A stretch of DNA of 47,326 nucleotides from an uncultured Eubacteriales bacterium (GCA_900549105.1 URND01000010.1:1-47326); one strand, 5' to 3'; positions 16,676 to 25,863 are shown, numbered from the stretch's first letter. Notes: generated from the letters alone by a model not told the origin. Program-made: numbers and translations.

Positions 16676-17800
16676 ATGGAAGATAAGGAAATTATAGTAC
16701 AGTTAAAAAATGTAAATAAATCATTTGGTGACAATCAGGTTGTCAGAAATTTGAATATTGACATTTATAAAGGCGAATTTCTTACAATTCTGGGCTCATC
16801 CGGGTGTGGTAAAACGACCACACTCCGGATGATCGCCGGATTTGAAACTCAAACCTCCGGAGAAATTTTTGTTAACGGAAAAGAAGTCAGAGATGAAGAG
16901 CCTTATGAACGTGAGGTGAATACGGTATTTCAAAATTATGCTTTGTTTCCGCATATGACTATTTATGAAAATGTTGCTTTTGGCCTGACAATGAAGAAAA
17001 TACCGAAGGATGAGATTAAGAAAAAGGTGACTCATATGCTTGAACTGGTCCAGATCTCCGGCTTTGAGAGCAGAAAACCGGATCAGCTTTCCGGCGGGCA
17101 GAAGCAGCGGGTGGCAATCGCCCGGGCGCTGGTTAATGAACCGAAGGTACTTCTTCTGGATGAGCCGCTTGGGGCTTTGGATTTAAAACTCAGAAAGCAG
17201 ATGCAGTTTGAATTGAAACGATTACAGAAGAAACTTGGAATTACATTTATCTATGTCACCCATGATCAGGAAGAAGCGCTTACCATGAGTGATCGGATTG
17301 CCATTATGAATAAAGGGAATCTGGAACAGCTTTCCGTGCCGAGAGACATCTATGAGCATCCGGCCACAGAATTTGTTGCTGATTTTATCGGAGAGTCCAA
17401 TATCTTTTACGGTGTGGTTGATGAAAAGAAGGCCTCGGACGTGAGAATTTCTCTGGAAAATGGTTTAATAAGCGCCGGGTGTGCCGATGTGGAAAAAAAT
17501 GAAATTGTCTATGTCTCAGTCAGACCTGAAAACACGGCGATTTCGGAATGTCCTGTGGACGGCTTTGAGTTGTCGGGAATTATACGGGAGCATGTCTATG
17601 TCGGAAGTCTGACAAAAACAATTGTTGAGCTTTTCAACGGAAACCAGATTAAAATCAATACATTTTCCAAACAGTCGGTTTTGCCGGAAGGAATGCAGGT
17701 ATATGTCTATTGGAATCCGGAGGATGCGGTCGTCATTAAATCCCAAAGCAATGTGATATTCGCCGCCATTGAGAATATCAATTTTGGCAGCGGAGAGTAA
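16676..17800 (+). CDS. Polyamine-type ABC transporter ATP-binding protein, copy 2
   Basis: 374 residues. Walker A 'GSSGCGKTTTLRMIAG', signature 'LSGGQKQRVAIARAL' and Walker B 'LLLDEPLGALD' are identical to copy 1, and the C-terminal TOBE region is more divergent. It starts 4 bases after the second binding-protein gene with only a weak ribosome-binding site, so it is probably translationally coupled to it. Confidence 0.92.
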   Translation: MEDKEIIVQLKNVNKSFGDNQVVRNLNIDIYKGEFLTILGSSGCGKTTTLRMIAGFETQTSGEIFVNGKEVRDEEPYEREVNTVFQNYALFPHMTIYENVAFGLTMKKIPKDEIKKKVTHMLELVQISGFESRKPDQLSGGQKQRVAIARALVNEPKVLLLDEPLGALDLKLRKQMQFELKRLQKKLGITFIYVTHDQEEALTMSDRIAIMNKGNLEQLSVPRDIYEHPATEFVADFIGESNIFYGVVDEKKASDVRISLENGLISAGCADVEKNEIVYVSVRPENTAISECPVDGFELSGIIREHVYVGSLTKTIVELFNGNQIKINTFSKQSVLPEGMQVYVYWNPEDAVVIKSQSNVIFAAIENINFGSGE

Positions 17801-17814
17801 GGAGATTGACGGTT

Positions 17815-18687
17815 ATGAAAAATAAGAGTAAAAAGAGAAAATCCGCAATGGCCAAATACTGTATGATAACTCCGATTTCCCTGTGGATGTATCTGCTGGT
17901 GGCGATACCGTTTATTTATATCATTGTTATAAGTTTTATGAATAAGGGGACCTACGGCGGCGTCACTCCGGGATTTACGGTAAATAATTATCTGAGCATT
18001 TTAAATCCTCTGTATATTTACACCTTTTTAAAATCAATCGGAATGTCTGTTGCGGTGACATTCATATGTCTTGTTATTGCCTATCCTTTTACATATTTTA
18101 TTGCAAAAAAAACACCTATTCAGAAAACCGTGTTTATGTCTATGGTAATGGTTCCGTTTTGCGTGAGCATGATCATACGTCTTTTTTTGTGGGTAAATAT
18201 TTTGAGAAGCGAGGGTGTTATCAATAATTTCCTGATTTCCCTCGGGCCGATAAAAGAGCCTCTCAAACTGGTTTACAATCCGGTCGGCGCGATGATCGGG
18301 CTTATTTATATGCTGCTCCCCTTTATGATCCTTCCCTTATACAGTTCCATTGAAAAACTGGATAAATCATTGCTTGAAGCGGCAAATAATCTGGGCGCAA
18401 AGCCGGTAAAGTCGTTTCTCAAAATAACGCTTCCGCTGACAAAGCCTGGAATTTTCGCCGGATGTGTGATGGTATTTATCCCTTCTATGGGACTTTATTT
18501 TGTAACGGATCTTATGGGCGGAAGTAAGACGCTTGTCATCGGAAACCTTATTAAGAATCAGTTTATAACGGCGAGAAACTGGCCCCTCGGCGCAGCTATG
18601 TCGGTTATTCTTATGCTGATCACCCTTGCTCTGCTGAAGGGGTATCAGAAGGCCGGCGGAAGCATGGACGATCTGAGCGGTATTTAG
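17815..18687 (+). CDS. Polyamine-type ABC transporter permease PotB-like, copy 2
   Basis: 290 residues, six membrane segments, EAA loop 'LLEAANNLGAKPVKSFLKIT'. AAGGAG at 17799-17804 points to ATG 17815; the in-frame TTG 17806 is too close. Same family and position as the copy-1 permease. Confidence 0.9.
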   Translation: MKNKSKKRKSAMAKYCMITPISLWMYLLVAIPFIYIIVISFMNKGTYGGVTPGFTVNNYLSILNPLYIYTFLKSIGMSVAVTFICLVIAYPFTYFIAKKTPIQKTVFMSMVMVPFCVSMIIRLFLWVNILRSEGVINNFLISLGPIKEPLKLVYNPVGAMIGLIYMLLPFMILPLYSSIEKLDKSLLEAANNLGAKPVKSFLKITLPLTKPGIFAGCVMVFIPSMGLYFVTDLMGGSKTLVIGNLIKNQFITARNWPLGAAMSVILMLITLALLKGYQKAGGSMDDLSGI

Positions 18688-18701
18688 AAAGGCTGGATTA
18701 T

Positions 18702-19505
18702 ATGAGTAAAGCAGGTAAGAAAAAAACAGAAAATATTTTTAGAAATATCTTTATAGCACTCGTATTTATTTTTTTGTATATTCCGATTTTTGGTGTGATC
18801 TTATTCTCCTTTAATACCTCTGAAATGAACATTGTTTTCGAGGGCTTTACCTTGAAGTGGTACGGCTCCTTTTATCAAAACCGGACATTGATGGAGTCAC
18901 TGTACAATACATTGATCATCGCTGTGGTTTCCACGGTTATATCCGTTATTATCGGCACGATCGGAGCAGTGGGGATGAGCCGGTATAATTTCAAAGGGAA
19001 ACGGCTTGTTGATATGCTTCTGTATGTGCCGATCGTTATACCGGAAATTGTTCTCGGCGTTGCGATGATGTCTGTTTTTTCGATGTGCAATATGCCCATG
19101 GGGCTTTTTACGATGATACTTGGTCACATTACATTTTGTATTCCCTTTGTTGTCATTTCAGTGAGGGCAAGAATTGCCGGCTTTGATAAAAATCTGGAGG
19201 AAGCCGCAATGGATCTGGGGGCAAATCACTTAAAGACTTTTATGCGGGTAACGCTCCCTCTGATCATGCCCGGTGTTATATCCGGGGCAACATTGTCGCT
19301 GTCCTTATCGCTGGATGATGTTGTCATTAGCTTTTTCTGCAGCGGGCCGGGAAGTACGACCCTTCCGCTTAAAATCCTTGAGATGGTTAAGCATGGAGTT
19401 TCTCCGGAAGTCAACGCATTATCGACGATCATAACGCTTGTTATCGTTGTATTTATCAGTTTGAATACCCAATCACAAATTAAGAAAATGAAGGCGGTTG
19501 TATGA
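18702..19505 (+). CDS. Polyamine-type ABC transporter permease PotC-like, copy 2
   Basis: 267 residues, six membrane segments, EAA loop 'LEEAAMDLGANHLKTFMRVT'. It completes the second transporter. It is followed after 16 bases by the amidohydrolase, which is therefore likely in the same operon. Confidence 0.9.
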   Translation: MSKAGKKKTENIFRNIFIALVFIFLYIPIFGVILFSFNTSEMNIVFEGFTLKWYGSFYQNRTLMESLYNTLIIAVVSTVISVIIGTIGAVGMSRYNFKGKRLVDMLLYVPIVIPEIVLGVAMMSVFSMCNMPMGLFTMILGHITFCIPFVVISVRARIAGFDKNLEEAAMDLGANHLKTFMRVTLPLIMPGVISGATLSLSLSLDDVVISFFCSGPGSTTLPLKILEMVKHGVSPEVNALSTIITLVIVVFISLNTQSQIKKMKAVV

Positions 19506-19521
19506 CAGGGGGTAGGAATAG

Positions 19522-21144
19522 ATGAAAGCAGATTATTGTTTAAAGAGCCGGGCACTCTTCACAGGAGAGTCGGAGGAGCCGGTTGAAGGCTGTGTTCTGG
19601 TTCGGGGAGACCGCATTTTAGATGTGGTTCCCATTGGCATGGAGGACGAATATATCGACGAAAATACCCAGGTGCTCGATTACGGCAATAAGCTGGTGAT
19701 GCCCGGCTTTATCGACGCTCATACCCATTTTTTTTCGGGAGCCGTTGCGGCCAGTGAGCATGTCTGTACTGAAATAGCCGACTCGACATCCGAGGAAGAG
19801 TGCGCCCGAATGATCTATGAATTTTCAAAAGCCCATCCGGGTGAGAAAAGGATTCGCGGGCGCGGATGGTTTATAACGAATTGGGGCGATGCACCGCTGC
19901 CGACAAAGGCAAGCCTGGATGCGTTGCTCCCGGATATTCCGGTGTATCTGCAGGCCGCAGATGCCCACAGTTATTGGCTGAATTCCGCCGCGCTGGAGGA
20001 GTGCGGCATCCGTGGGGATATGCAGGTAAGCTCGGGCTATATCGGCAAACTGGGCAACGGAGAATTGAGCGGGATGCTCGTGGAAATGGAAGCCTGTGAA
20101 CCGGCGGACAGAATGTATCAAAGCTTTACAGCGGATGAGATGGAAAAGATTTACTTGAATTTTTTTAAAAAAGCGGCGAAAGCCGGGGTGACAAGCATGA
20201 GCGAGATGCTGCCCGGAGAGTACGATGAGGAGCAGTTTGAAAAATACAGGGTGATCCGGGAACTTGAAAAACAGGGCAGACTTTCGCTTCGGCTTCATTT
20301 CTATACAAAACTTTATGATACGGCGGATTTTTCGGAGGCACTTCGCTGGAAAAAATGCCTGGATACGGATTTCATGAAAATTTCCGGGGTTAAGGGATTT
20401 GTCGACGGTGTGGCTGAGACATATACGGGATTGCTTCTTGAACCCTATACGGACAGGAAAGAGACCTGCGGCATCAATGTGCCTGTAAAGCCGCAGGATG
20501 AGCTGAATGTTTCGGTTATTGCCGCGAATAAGGCCGGTCTTCCGGTGAGGATCCATTGTATTGCCGACGGTTCAGTCCGGATGGCGCTGGATGCTTTTGA
20601 GAAGTCTGCTGAAGTGAATGGAAGATGGACGGTAAATACCATTGAACATATCGAAAATATTCACCCGGATGATATCGGACGCTTTAAAGAACTGGGGGTC
20701 ATTCCCTCCATGCAGCCGATTCATATGATTCTCGATGCAGACGGAAAAATCCACCGTATCGGCGCAGAGCGCATCAAATATGAGTGGCCGTTAAAGACCT
20801 TGCTTGACAGTTGCGGGGAACTGGCTTTGGGAACCGATTATCCGGTGGTGGACCTAAACCCTCTCGATAATATCTATGCGGCCGTAACGAGAAACTTTTT
20901 TGACGGCCGGCCGGCAACCCATAACGGCTGGGAAAAACTTTCTGTGGGCGAGACACTCAGGGCCTATACTTCCGGCGCTGCCAGAGCCTACAGCCGGGAG
21001 AATGAAATAGGCCTTTTAAAAAAGGGAATGTTTGCCGATATTATTGCACTGGACAGAAACTTGTTTCATATCCCGGATAAAGACATTTTAGATACCCGGG
21101 TTGAAATGACCATGGTCGGCGGGAAAATACTCCTTTCGGAGTAG
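19522..21144 (+). CDS. Amidohydrolase family 3 (YtcJ-like)
   Basis: 540 residues, typical length for the YtcJ subgroup. The metal-binding HxH motif is in 'PGFIDAHTHFFSG' (around residue 68), with later metal ligands in 'VRIHCIADGSVRMAL' and the conserved 'LALGTDYPVVDLNPL' near the C-terminus. Such enzymes hydrolyse amide, imine or ester bonds with one or two metal ions; the substrate is unknown. The location behind a polyamine-type transporter suggests an N-acyl or cyclic amine compound imported by it. GGGGGTAGG precedes the ATG. Confidence 0.85.
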   Translation: MKADYCLKSRALFTGESEEPVEGCVLVRGDRILDVVPIGMEDEYIDENTQVLDYGNKLVMPGFIDAHTHFFSGAVAASEHVCTEIADSTSEEECARMIYEFSKAHPGEKRIRGRGWFITNWGDAPLPTKASLDALLPDIPVYLQAADAHSYWLNSAALEECGIRGDMQVSSGYIGKLGNGELSGMLVEMEACEPADRMYQSFTADEMEKIYLNFFKKAAKAGVTSMSEMLPGEYDEEQFEKYRVIRELEKQGRLSLRLHFYTKLYDTADFSEALRWKKCLDTDFMKISGVKGFVDGVAETYTGLLLEPYTDRKETCGINVPVKPQDELNVSVIAANKAGLPVRIHCIADGSVRMALDAFEKSAEVNGRWTVNTIEHIENIHPDDIGRFKELGVIPSMQPIHMILDADGKIHRIGAERIKYEWPLKTLLDSCGELALGTDYPVVDLNPLDNIYAAVTRNFFDGRPATHNGWEKLSVGETLRAYTSGAARAYSRENEIGLLKKGMFADIIALDRNLFHIPDKDILDTRVEMTMVGGKILLSE

Positions 21145-21185
21145 AACCCACCGAAAAGAAGTAGAATATTGGTATTTTCAAGTAA

Positions 21186-21214
21186 TTGAATAAATGCTTA
21201 AAAAGTCGTAGATT
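21186..21214 (+). promoter_or_regulatory. Candidate promoter of the OCD-oxidase-agmatine operon
   Basis: TTGAAT (21186-21191), 17-base spacer, TAGATT (21209-21214). The -35 lies within a small palindrome TTCAA-gtaa-TTGAA (21177-21190). Confidence 0.45.
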
Positions 21215-21226
21215 ATTCAGTAAGAA

Positions 21227-21265
21227 AAGCGATGGAGCTGAAAAAAAGTTCCACCGCTTTTTTTA
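21227..21265 (+). terminator. Terminator or attenuator upstream of the intact OCD gene
   Basis: A 13-bp stem with one mismatch and one G-T pair, AAGCGATGGAGCT (21227-21239) with AGTTCCACCGCTT (21247-21259), then a run of T to 21264. It sits just after the candidate promoter, so it could regulate the operon start as well as end the upstream one. Confidence 0.75.
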
Positions 21266-21296
21266 ATAGGGTGGGATATCATAAGGAGGCGAACAT

Positions 21297-22433
21297 ATGA
21301 GTTATCCGAAAATCGAGTTTTTATTTTTGAGCGAGGAGGATATGATCAGGGCCGGGGTGAAGAATATGCCCGGCTGCATAGAGGCAATGGAAGAGGTTGT
21401 TAAATGTCTGAACAGCGGTGATTATGTCATGGGTGGTGAGAATCACAATTCCCATGGAAGCCAGGTATCCTTTCCGAAGGACTCCCCTTTCCCTAATATG
21501 CCGAGGGATGAGGGAGATGACCGGCGGTTTATGGCAATGCCGGCCTACATCGGCGGACCGTTTGATTTAATGGGAATGAAGTGGTACGGCTCCAATATGG
21601 CGAACAAAGCTCTCGGACTTCCGCGTTCCATTCTGACAGTGATGTTAAATGATAAGAACACAGGGGAACCCCTTTGCCTGATGAGTGCGAATCTTCTCAG
21701 CGCCTATCGGACCGGCGCCATTCCGGGAGTCGGGGCGAAATATCTGGCGCCGAAGCATGCCAGGGTATGCGGCATCTGCGGTCCCGGGGTGATGGGAAAA
21801 TCTTCTCTTTCTGCAATTGTTGCGACATGCCCCGGGATTAGGGAGGTCAAGGTTAAGGGACGGGGAAAAAAATCGTTGGAAGCCTTTGTGGAATACGTGA
21901 AGAAAACTTATCCCCATTTGGAGCGGGTGGAAGCTGTTGAGACCGTTGAGGAATTGATCCGGGATACAGATATTGCCGCCTTTACGAATTCCGGGGGAAC
22001 GGACCCGTCCACCTATCCCTTTGTCAAGGGCGAATGGATCAAACCGGGGGCTTTGATCATCGGAGTCAGCTGTTTTGATATGGATGCGGAATTTATGAAG
22101 GCGCACACGACACTGGTTGTGGACAATATGCAGTTGTATGAGGCCTGGGCGGAAGAGTTCCCCTATCCGTCTTTTGGGGCGAACAATATTATAGGCTCTA
22201 AATTCACGGACATGGTTCATGACGGTGTGATCACGAAGGATGATATTTATGATCTGGGGGATATCATTTATGGTAAAAAGCCGGGGCGGGTCAGCGATGA
22301 CCAGATATTCATCTATTCGGTGGGCGGTATGCCGGTGGAGGACGTCGCCTGGGGAAAGGTTTGTTACGATCGGGCCAGGGTGCTTGGACTTGGAACAAAG
22401 CTGACCCTTTGGAATAAACCGGATTTATATTAG
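21297..22433 (+). CDS. Ornithine cyclodeaminase / mu-crystallin family protein
   Basis: 378 residues. The family fold is visible: 'LFLSEEDMIRAGVKNMPGCI' at the start, the catalytic-core 'MSANLLSAYRTGAIPG' and a Rossmann loop 'GICGPGVMGKSSL'. Members reduce or cyclise amino and imino acids with NAD(P)H. Ornithine to proline is the classic reaction, but many relatives are imine reductases or alanine dehydrogenases. Some databases may label this subgroup tyramine oxidase subunit B; I have not verified that. It begins a tight run of genes up to aguA. AAGGAGGCGAAC precedes the ATG. Confidence 0.85.
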   Translation: MSYPKIEFLFLSEEDMIRAGVKNMPGCIEAMEEVVKCLNSGDYVMGGENHNSHGSQVSFPKDSPFPNMPRDEGDDRRFMAMPAYIGGPFDLMGMKWYGSNMANKALGLPRSILTVMLNDKNTGEPLCLMSANLLSAYRTGAIPGVGAKYLAPKHARVCGICGPGVMGKSSLSAIVATCPGIREVKVKGRGKKSLEAFVEYVKKTYPHLERVEAVETVEELIRDTDIAAFTNSGGTDPSTYPFVKGEWIKPGALIIGVSCFDMDAEFMKAHTTLVVDNMQLYEAWAEEFPYPSFGANNIIGSKFTDMVHDGVITKDDIYDLGDIIYGKKPGRVSDDQIFIYSVGGMPVEDVAWGKVCYDRARVLGLGTKLTLWNKPDLY

Positions 22434-22456
22434 CAGATAAAGTGAGGGATATATAC

Positions 22457-22786
22457 ATGGAAACAAGAATTAAAAATCATCCGATACTTGGTGTGCCGGA
22501 AAAGGGGAGAATGGTGACATTCACCTTTGACGGCAGGGAAATACAGGGTTATGAGGGTGAACCGATTGCGGCAGCGCTGAAAGCGGCCGGTGTAATGGTA
22601 CACAGATATACAAAGAAAGAGCATAAACCGCGAGGCATTTTTTGCGCCATCGGCCGGTGCACGGATTGCGTCATGATTGTCGACGGTAAACCGAATGTCC
22701 GCACCTGTGTAACACCTCTGTCCGAGGGAATGTGTGTGCAGACCCAGTATGGCGTCAGCGCAGAACCCTTTGACAGGCAGGCATAG
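22457..22786 (+). CDS. [2Fe-2S] ferredoxin-type subunit of an amine/amino-acid dehydrogenase (HcnA-like)
   Basis: 109 residues. The 2Fe-2S motif is C-x4... in 'GIFCAIGRCTDCVMIVDG' followed by 'VRTCVTPL', giving four cysteines in the Fer2_4 arrangement found in HcnA and in the N-terminus of sarcosine oxidase alpha. It should carry electrons away from the flavin subunits. ATG 22457 follows GTGAGGG; the in-frame GTG 22442 lies in that ribosome-binding site. Confidence 0.85.
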   Translation: METRIKNHPILGVPEKGRMVTFTFDGREIQGYEGEPIAAALKAAGVMVHRYTKKEHKPRGIFCAIGRCTDCVMIVDGKPNVRTCVTPLSEGMCVQTQYGVSAEPFDRQA

Positions 22787-22807
22787 AAGGAAAGGAGCAG
22801 CAGGAAA

Positions 22808-24385
22808 ATGAAACGATATGATTTAATCATTGTGGGCGCTGGTCCTTCGGGACTTTCAGCGGCCATCGAGGCGGCAAAACGCGGACTGCGAGTTGTTGTT
22901 TTTGATGAAAATGAAAAACCTGGCGGACAGCTTTTTAAACAGATACATAAATTTTTTGGCTCAAAAGAGCATAAAGCAAAAATCCGGGGATTTGTGATCG
23001 GACAGGAGCTTTTGGATGAGGCCGATAAGGCGGGCGTGGAAGTTGTTCTCAATGCGACGGTCATCGGCCTTTATCAGGATAAGGAAATCGTTGTAAAAAT
23101 TGGTGAGGCAGTTCGGCATTTTAAAGGAAATGCGGTCATTATTGCGACGGGAGCTGCCGAAAATATGGTCACCTTTGAGGGTTGGACTCTGCCGGGAGTC
23201 ATTGGCGCCGGTGCGGCTCAGACAATGATGAATATTCATGGAATAAAACCGGGACAGAAGGTTCTCATGCTGGGCTCGGGAAATGTGGGACTGGTTGTAA
23301 GCTTTCAGCTGCTTCAGGCCGGATGTGAGGTTGCAGCCCTTGTGGATGCGGCTCCAAAAATCGGCGGTTACGGCGTTCATGCGGCAAAAGTAGCGAGAAC
23401 CGGAGTCCCTTTTTATCTTTCCCATACGATCGTCAGAGCCGAAGGTGACACACGGGTTGAGGGAGTGACCATTGCAGAGATTGACGACCGGTTTCAGTTC
23501 ATCCCCGGAACAGAGAAGCATTTCGATGTGGATACCATATGTCTGGCCGTCGGTCTCTCGCCGATGTCCCAGCTTCTTAAGATGGCCGGATGTCAAATGG
23601 AGGATAATCCGAAACGGGGCGGGCAGGTGCCTGTCTGCGATGAATATGGGCGTACATCCCTGCCGGGAATTTTTGTGGCCGGAGACGTTTCGGGAATCGA
23701 GGAGGCGAGCTCTGCGATGATCGAAGGACGTATGGCCGGAGTGGCGGCTTCCGAATATTTGGGGTATATAGAAAAGGAAGAGCGGGATGCCGAGCTGAAG
23801 ATGCTTGATAGGGCTCTTGACGGCCTGCGCCAGGGAATGTTTGCACCAAAGAACAGGGGCAGACAGATCACAGAAACCGAAGAGGGGATCCTGATATCTG
23901 AAAATCTTCTCAGATATGGATTTGTGGCCGATGATGAAATTGAAAATTATCCGGGTGTGACGCATAAGGTCGGAATTCACCCGGTGATGGAATGTACCCA
24001 GAATATTCCGTGTAATCCATGCCAGGATGCATGCCCGAAGGGATGCATCAGCATTGGCGATAATATCGTCTCTCTCCCGGCGGTGGTTGAGAACGCTGAG
24101 TGCATTAACTGCGGTATGTGCGTGGCCTCCTGTTCCGGACAGGCGATTTTCCTTGTAAATGAGGATTGCGGGGACGGTATGGCTGAGGTGACGATTCCCT
24201 ATGAATTTTTGCCGCTGCCTGAAATGGGAGCCCGAGGGATTGCTCTCGGGCGGAATGGCCGGGAGGTCTGCGAAGCCGAGATTGTCAGTGTTAAGAGTAT
24301 TAAGGCATACGATAAAACCAGTTTACTTACAATGAAAGTTCCAAAGAGCTGTGCAATGAAAGCGCGCTTTTTTAAGGAGGCGTAG
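22808..24385 (+). CDS. FAD/NAD-binding oxidoreductase with ferredoxin insertion (HcnB/OoxA-like alpha subunit)
   Basis: 525 residues. The N-terminus has a dinucleotide-binding loop, 'DLIIVGAGPSGLSAAIEAAK', a second one at 'KVLMLGSGNVGLVVSFQLL', and the 'GIFVAGDVSGIEEASSAM' motif of pyridine-nucleotide disulphide-type reductases. Residues ~395-455 carry two cysteine clusters, 'CTQNIPCNPCQDACPKG' and 'CINCGMCVASC', suited to two 4Fe-4S clusters. This resembles the large subunit of opine oxidase, hydrogen cyanide synthase or archaeal dye-linked L-proline dehydrogenase. The BFD-type domain usually fused at the end is here a separate gene. It lies between its small subunits. Confidence 0.85.
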   Translation: MKRYDLIIVGAGPSGLSAAIEAAKRGLRVVVFDENEKPGGQLFKQIHKFFGSKEHKAKIRGFVIGQELLDEADKAGVEVVLNATVIGLYQDKEIVVKIGEAVRHFKGNAVIIATGAAENMVTFEGWTLPGVIGAGAAQTMMNIHGIKPGQKVLMLGSGNVGLVVSFQLLQAGCEVAALVDAAPKIGGYGVHAAKVARTGVPFYLSHTIVRAEGDTRVEGVTIAEIDDRFQFIPGTEKHFDVDTICLAVGLSPMSQLLKMAGCQMEDNPKRGGQVPVCDEYGRTSLPGIFVAGDVSGIEEASSAMIEGRMAGVAASEYLGYIEKEERDAELKMLDRALDGLRQGMFAPKNRGRQITETEEGILISENLLRYGFVADDEIENYPGVTHKVGIHPVMECTQNIPCNPCQDACPKGCISIGDNIVSLPAVVENAECINCGMCVASCSGQAIFLVNEDCGDGMAEVTIPYEFLPLPEMGARGIALGRNGREVCEAEIVSVKSIKAYDKTSLLTMKVPKSCAMKARFFKEA

Positions 24386-24389
24386 AAAA

Positions 24390-24728
24390 ATGAATGCAGT
24401 AAATGACAGATCAAGAGATATCGGGGAATTTGTTCCTGCCGCGGATGACGACAGAATTATCTGCCGTTGTGAAGAGATTACAAAAGGAGAGATCCGGCGC
24501 GCGGTTCATGACGGCATGTTTACGCTGACGGAAATCCGAAGATATTTGAGAACAGGAATGGGGCTTTGCCAGGGCCAGACATGTTCACGGCTTGTCAAGG
24601 GCATTGTGGCAAAAGAACTCGGTGTGTCCCCGGCGGATTTGGAGCCGGCAACATCCCGGGTTCCGATGCGGCCGATTGAAATGTATATATTTGCAAATGA
24701 AGCGAAGGAGGATGAGGCAGATGCGTAA
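24390..24728 (+). CDS. BFD-like [2Fe-2S] subunit
   Basis: 112 residues. 'RIICRCEEITKGEIRRAV' gives the C-x-C pair and 'MGLCQGQTCSRLV' the C-x4-C pair of a bacterioferritin-associated-ferredoxin-like [2Fe-2S] domain, which in HcnB and OoxA is the C-terminal part of the large subunit. It starts 4 bases after the large subunit gene and its stop overlaps the next ATG (ATGCGTAA), so stoichiometric expression is expected. Confidence 0.85.
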   Translation: MNAVNDRSRDIGEFVPAADDDRIICRCEEITKGEIRRAVHDGMFTLTEIRRYLRTGMGLCQGQTCSRLVKGIVAKELGVSPADLEPATSRVPMRPIEMYIFANEAKEDEADA

Positions 24729-25848
24729 TTGTGCGGAGACAGTGATTATCGGTGGAGGCATTATCGGGTGTGCGACGGCCTATTACCTGGCAAAACAGGG
24801 AGTCAGCGTCATTGTCCTGGAGGGCAGCGATCATATCGGAAATGGAGGTTCATCGAGAAACGGCGGCGGTGTCCGACAGTCCGGCCGGGATGTCCGGGAA
24901 CTTCCGCTTGTGATGTACGGCATTAAAAATTTATGGCCCCATCTTTCGGAGGAGCTGGAGGTGGACTGTGAATATCATCAGGACGGCAATCTCCGGCTCG
25001 GAAAAAATGAAAAACACAGGGAAATCCTTACGAAGCTTGCGGATAATGCGAGAAAAGTCGGCCTGGACGTGCGGATGATTGACGGGGATGAGGTACGACA
25101 GATTAATCCTTATCTTTCCAGAGAGGTGACTGTCGCAAGCTGGTGCCCGACGGACGGACATGCGAACCCCCTGACGACAACTCTGGGGTTTTATAAAATG
25201 GCCCGCAGGCTCGGAGCGCATTTCATTTCCGGGGAAAAGGTCACGGAACTTCGCACAGTTAAGGGGAAAATCCGACAGGTAATTACCGAAAATAATGTGT
25301 ATGAGGGAGAAAATGTTTTGGTGGCTGCGGGACTTGACAGCCGCCCGGTCCTTACAAGTGTGGGTATTGATGTCCCGATGTCTTCATCTCTTCTGGAAGC
25401 CCTTGTTACGGAGGCGGAGCCCCATATGTTTGACCAGATGCTCGGGACGGCAGAGGCGGATTTTTATGGGCATCAGACGAAACACGGTTCTTTTGTTTTC
25501 GGCGGTTCCTCGGGATTGGAACCATTTAATAAGGATAACGGTACGCCGGTGACAAGCAGTAAAACTGCACCGTGTATCTGCCGGGGTATTATGAAATATT
25601 TTCCGAATCTGGCGGATGCCAGGATCGTGCGGACCTGGGGAGGCTGGATGGATAAGTCCGCCGACGGCGTACCGGCCCTGGGGCGGGTGGACGAGATTCC
25701 CGGCCTTTATGTGGCCTGTGCTTTCAACGGACATGGATTCGGCATTGCTCCGGCTGCCGGTGAGCAGCTTGCAAAATTGATCGTGACCGGCGAAACCGAT
25801 GTGGATCTTACGGAGCTGCGTTATGACCGGTTTAAAGCAAAGATTTAA
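24721..25848 (+). CDS. FAD-dependent amine/amino-acid oxidoreductase (DadA/HcnC/OoxB-like beta subunit)
   Basis: 375 residues. 'ETVIIGGGIIGCATAYYLAK' is the FAD-binding loop, and 'GGSSRNGGGVRQSGRD' and the C-terminal 'GLYVACAFNGHGFGIAPAAG' are hallmarks of the glycine oxidase/DadA/opine oxidase B family. It is likely the catalytic subunit that oxidises the C-N bond. The longer in-frame ORF begins inside the preceding gene; ATG 24721 after GGAGGATGAGGCAG is the real start. Confidence 0.87.
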   Translation: MRNCAETVIIGGGIIGCATAYYLAKQGVSVIVLEGSDHIGNGGSSRNGGGVRQSGRDVRELPLVMYGIKNLWPHLSEELEVDCEYHQDGNLRLGKNEKHREILTKLADNARKVGLDVRMIDGDEVRQINPYLSREVTVASWCPTDGHANPLTTTLGFYKMARRLGAHFISGEKVTELRTVKGKIRQVITENNVYEGENVLVAAGLDSRPVLTSVGIDVPMSSSLLEALVTEAEPHMFDQMLGTAEADFYGHQTKHGSFVFGGSSGLEPFNKDNGTPVTSSKTAPCICRGIMKYFPNLADARIVRTWGGWMDKSADGVPALGRVDEIPGLYVACAFNGHGFGIAPAAGEQLAKLIVTGETDVDLTELRYDRFKAKI

Positions 25849-25863
25849 AAACGGAGGGATCAG

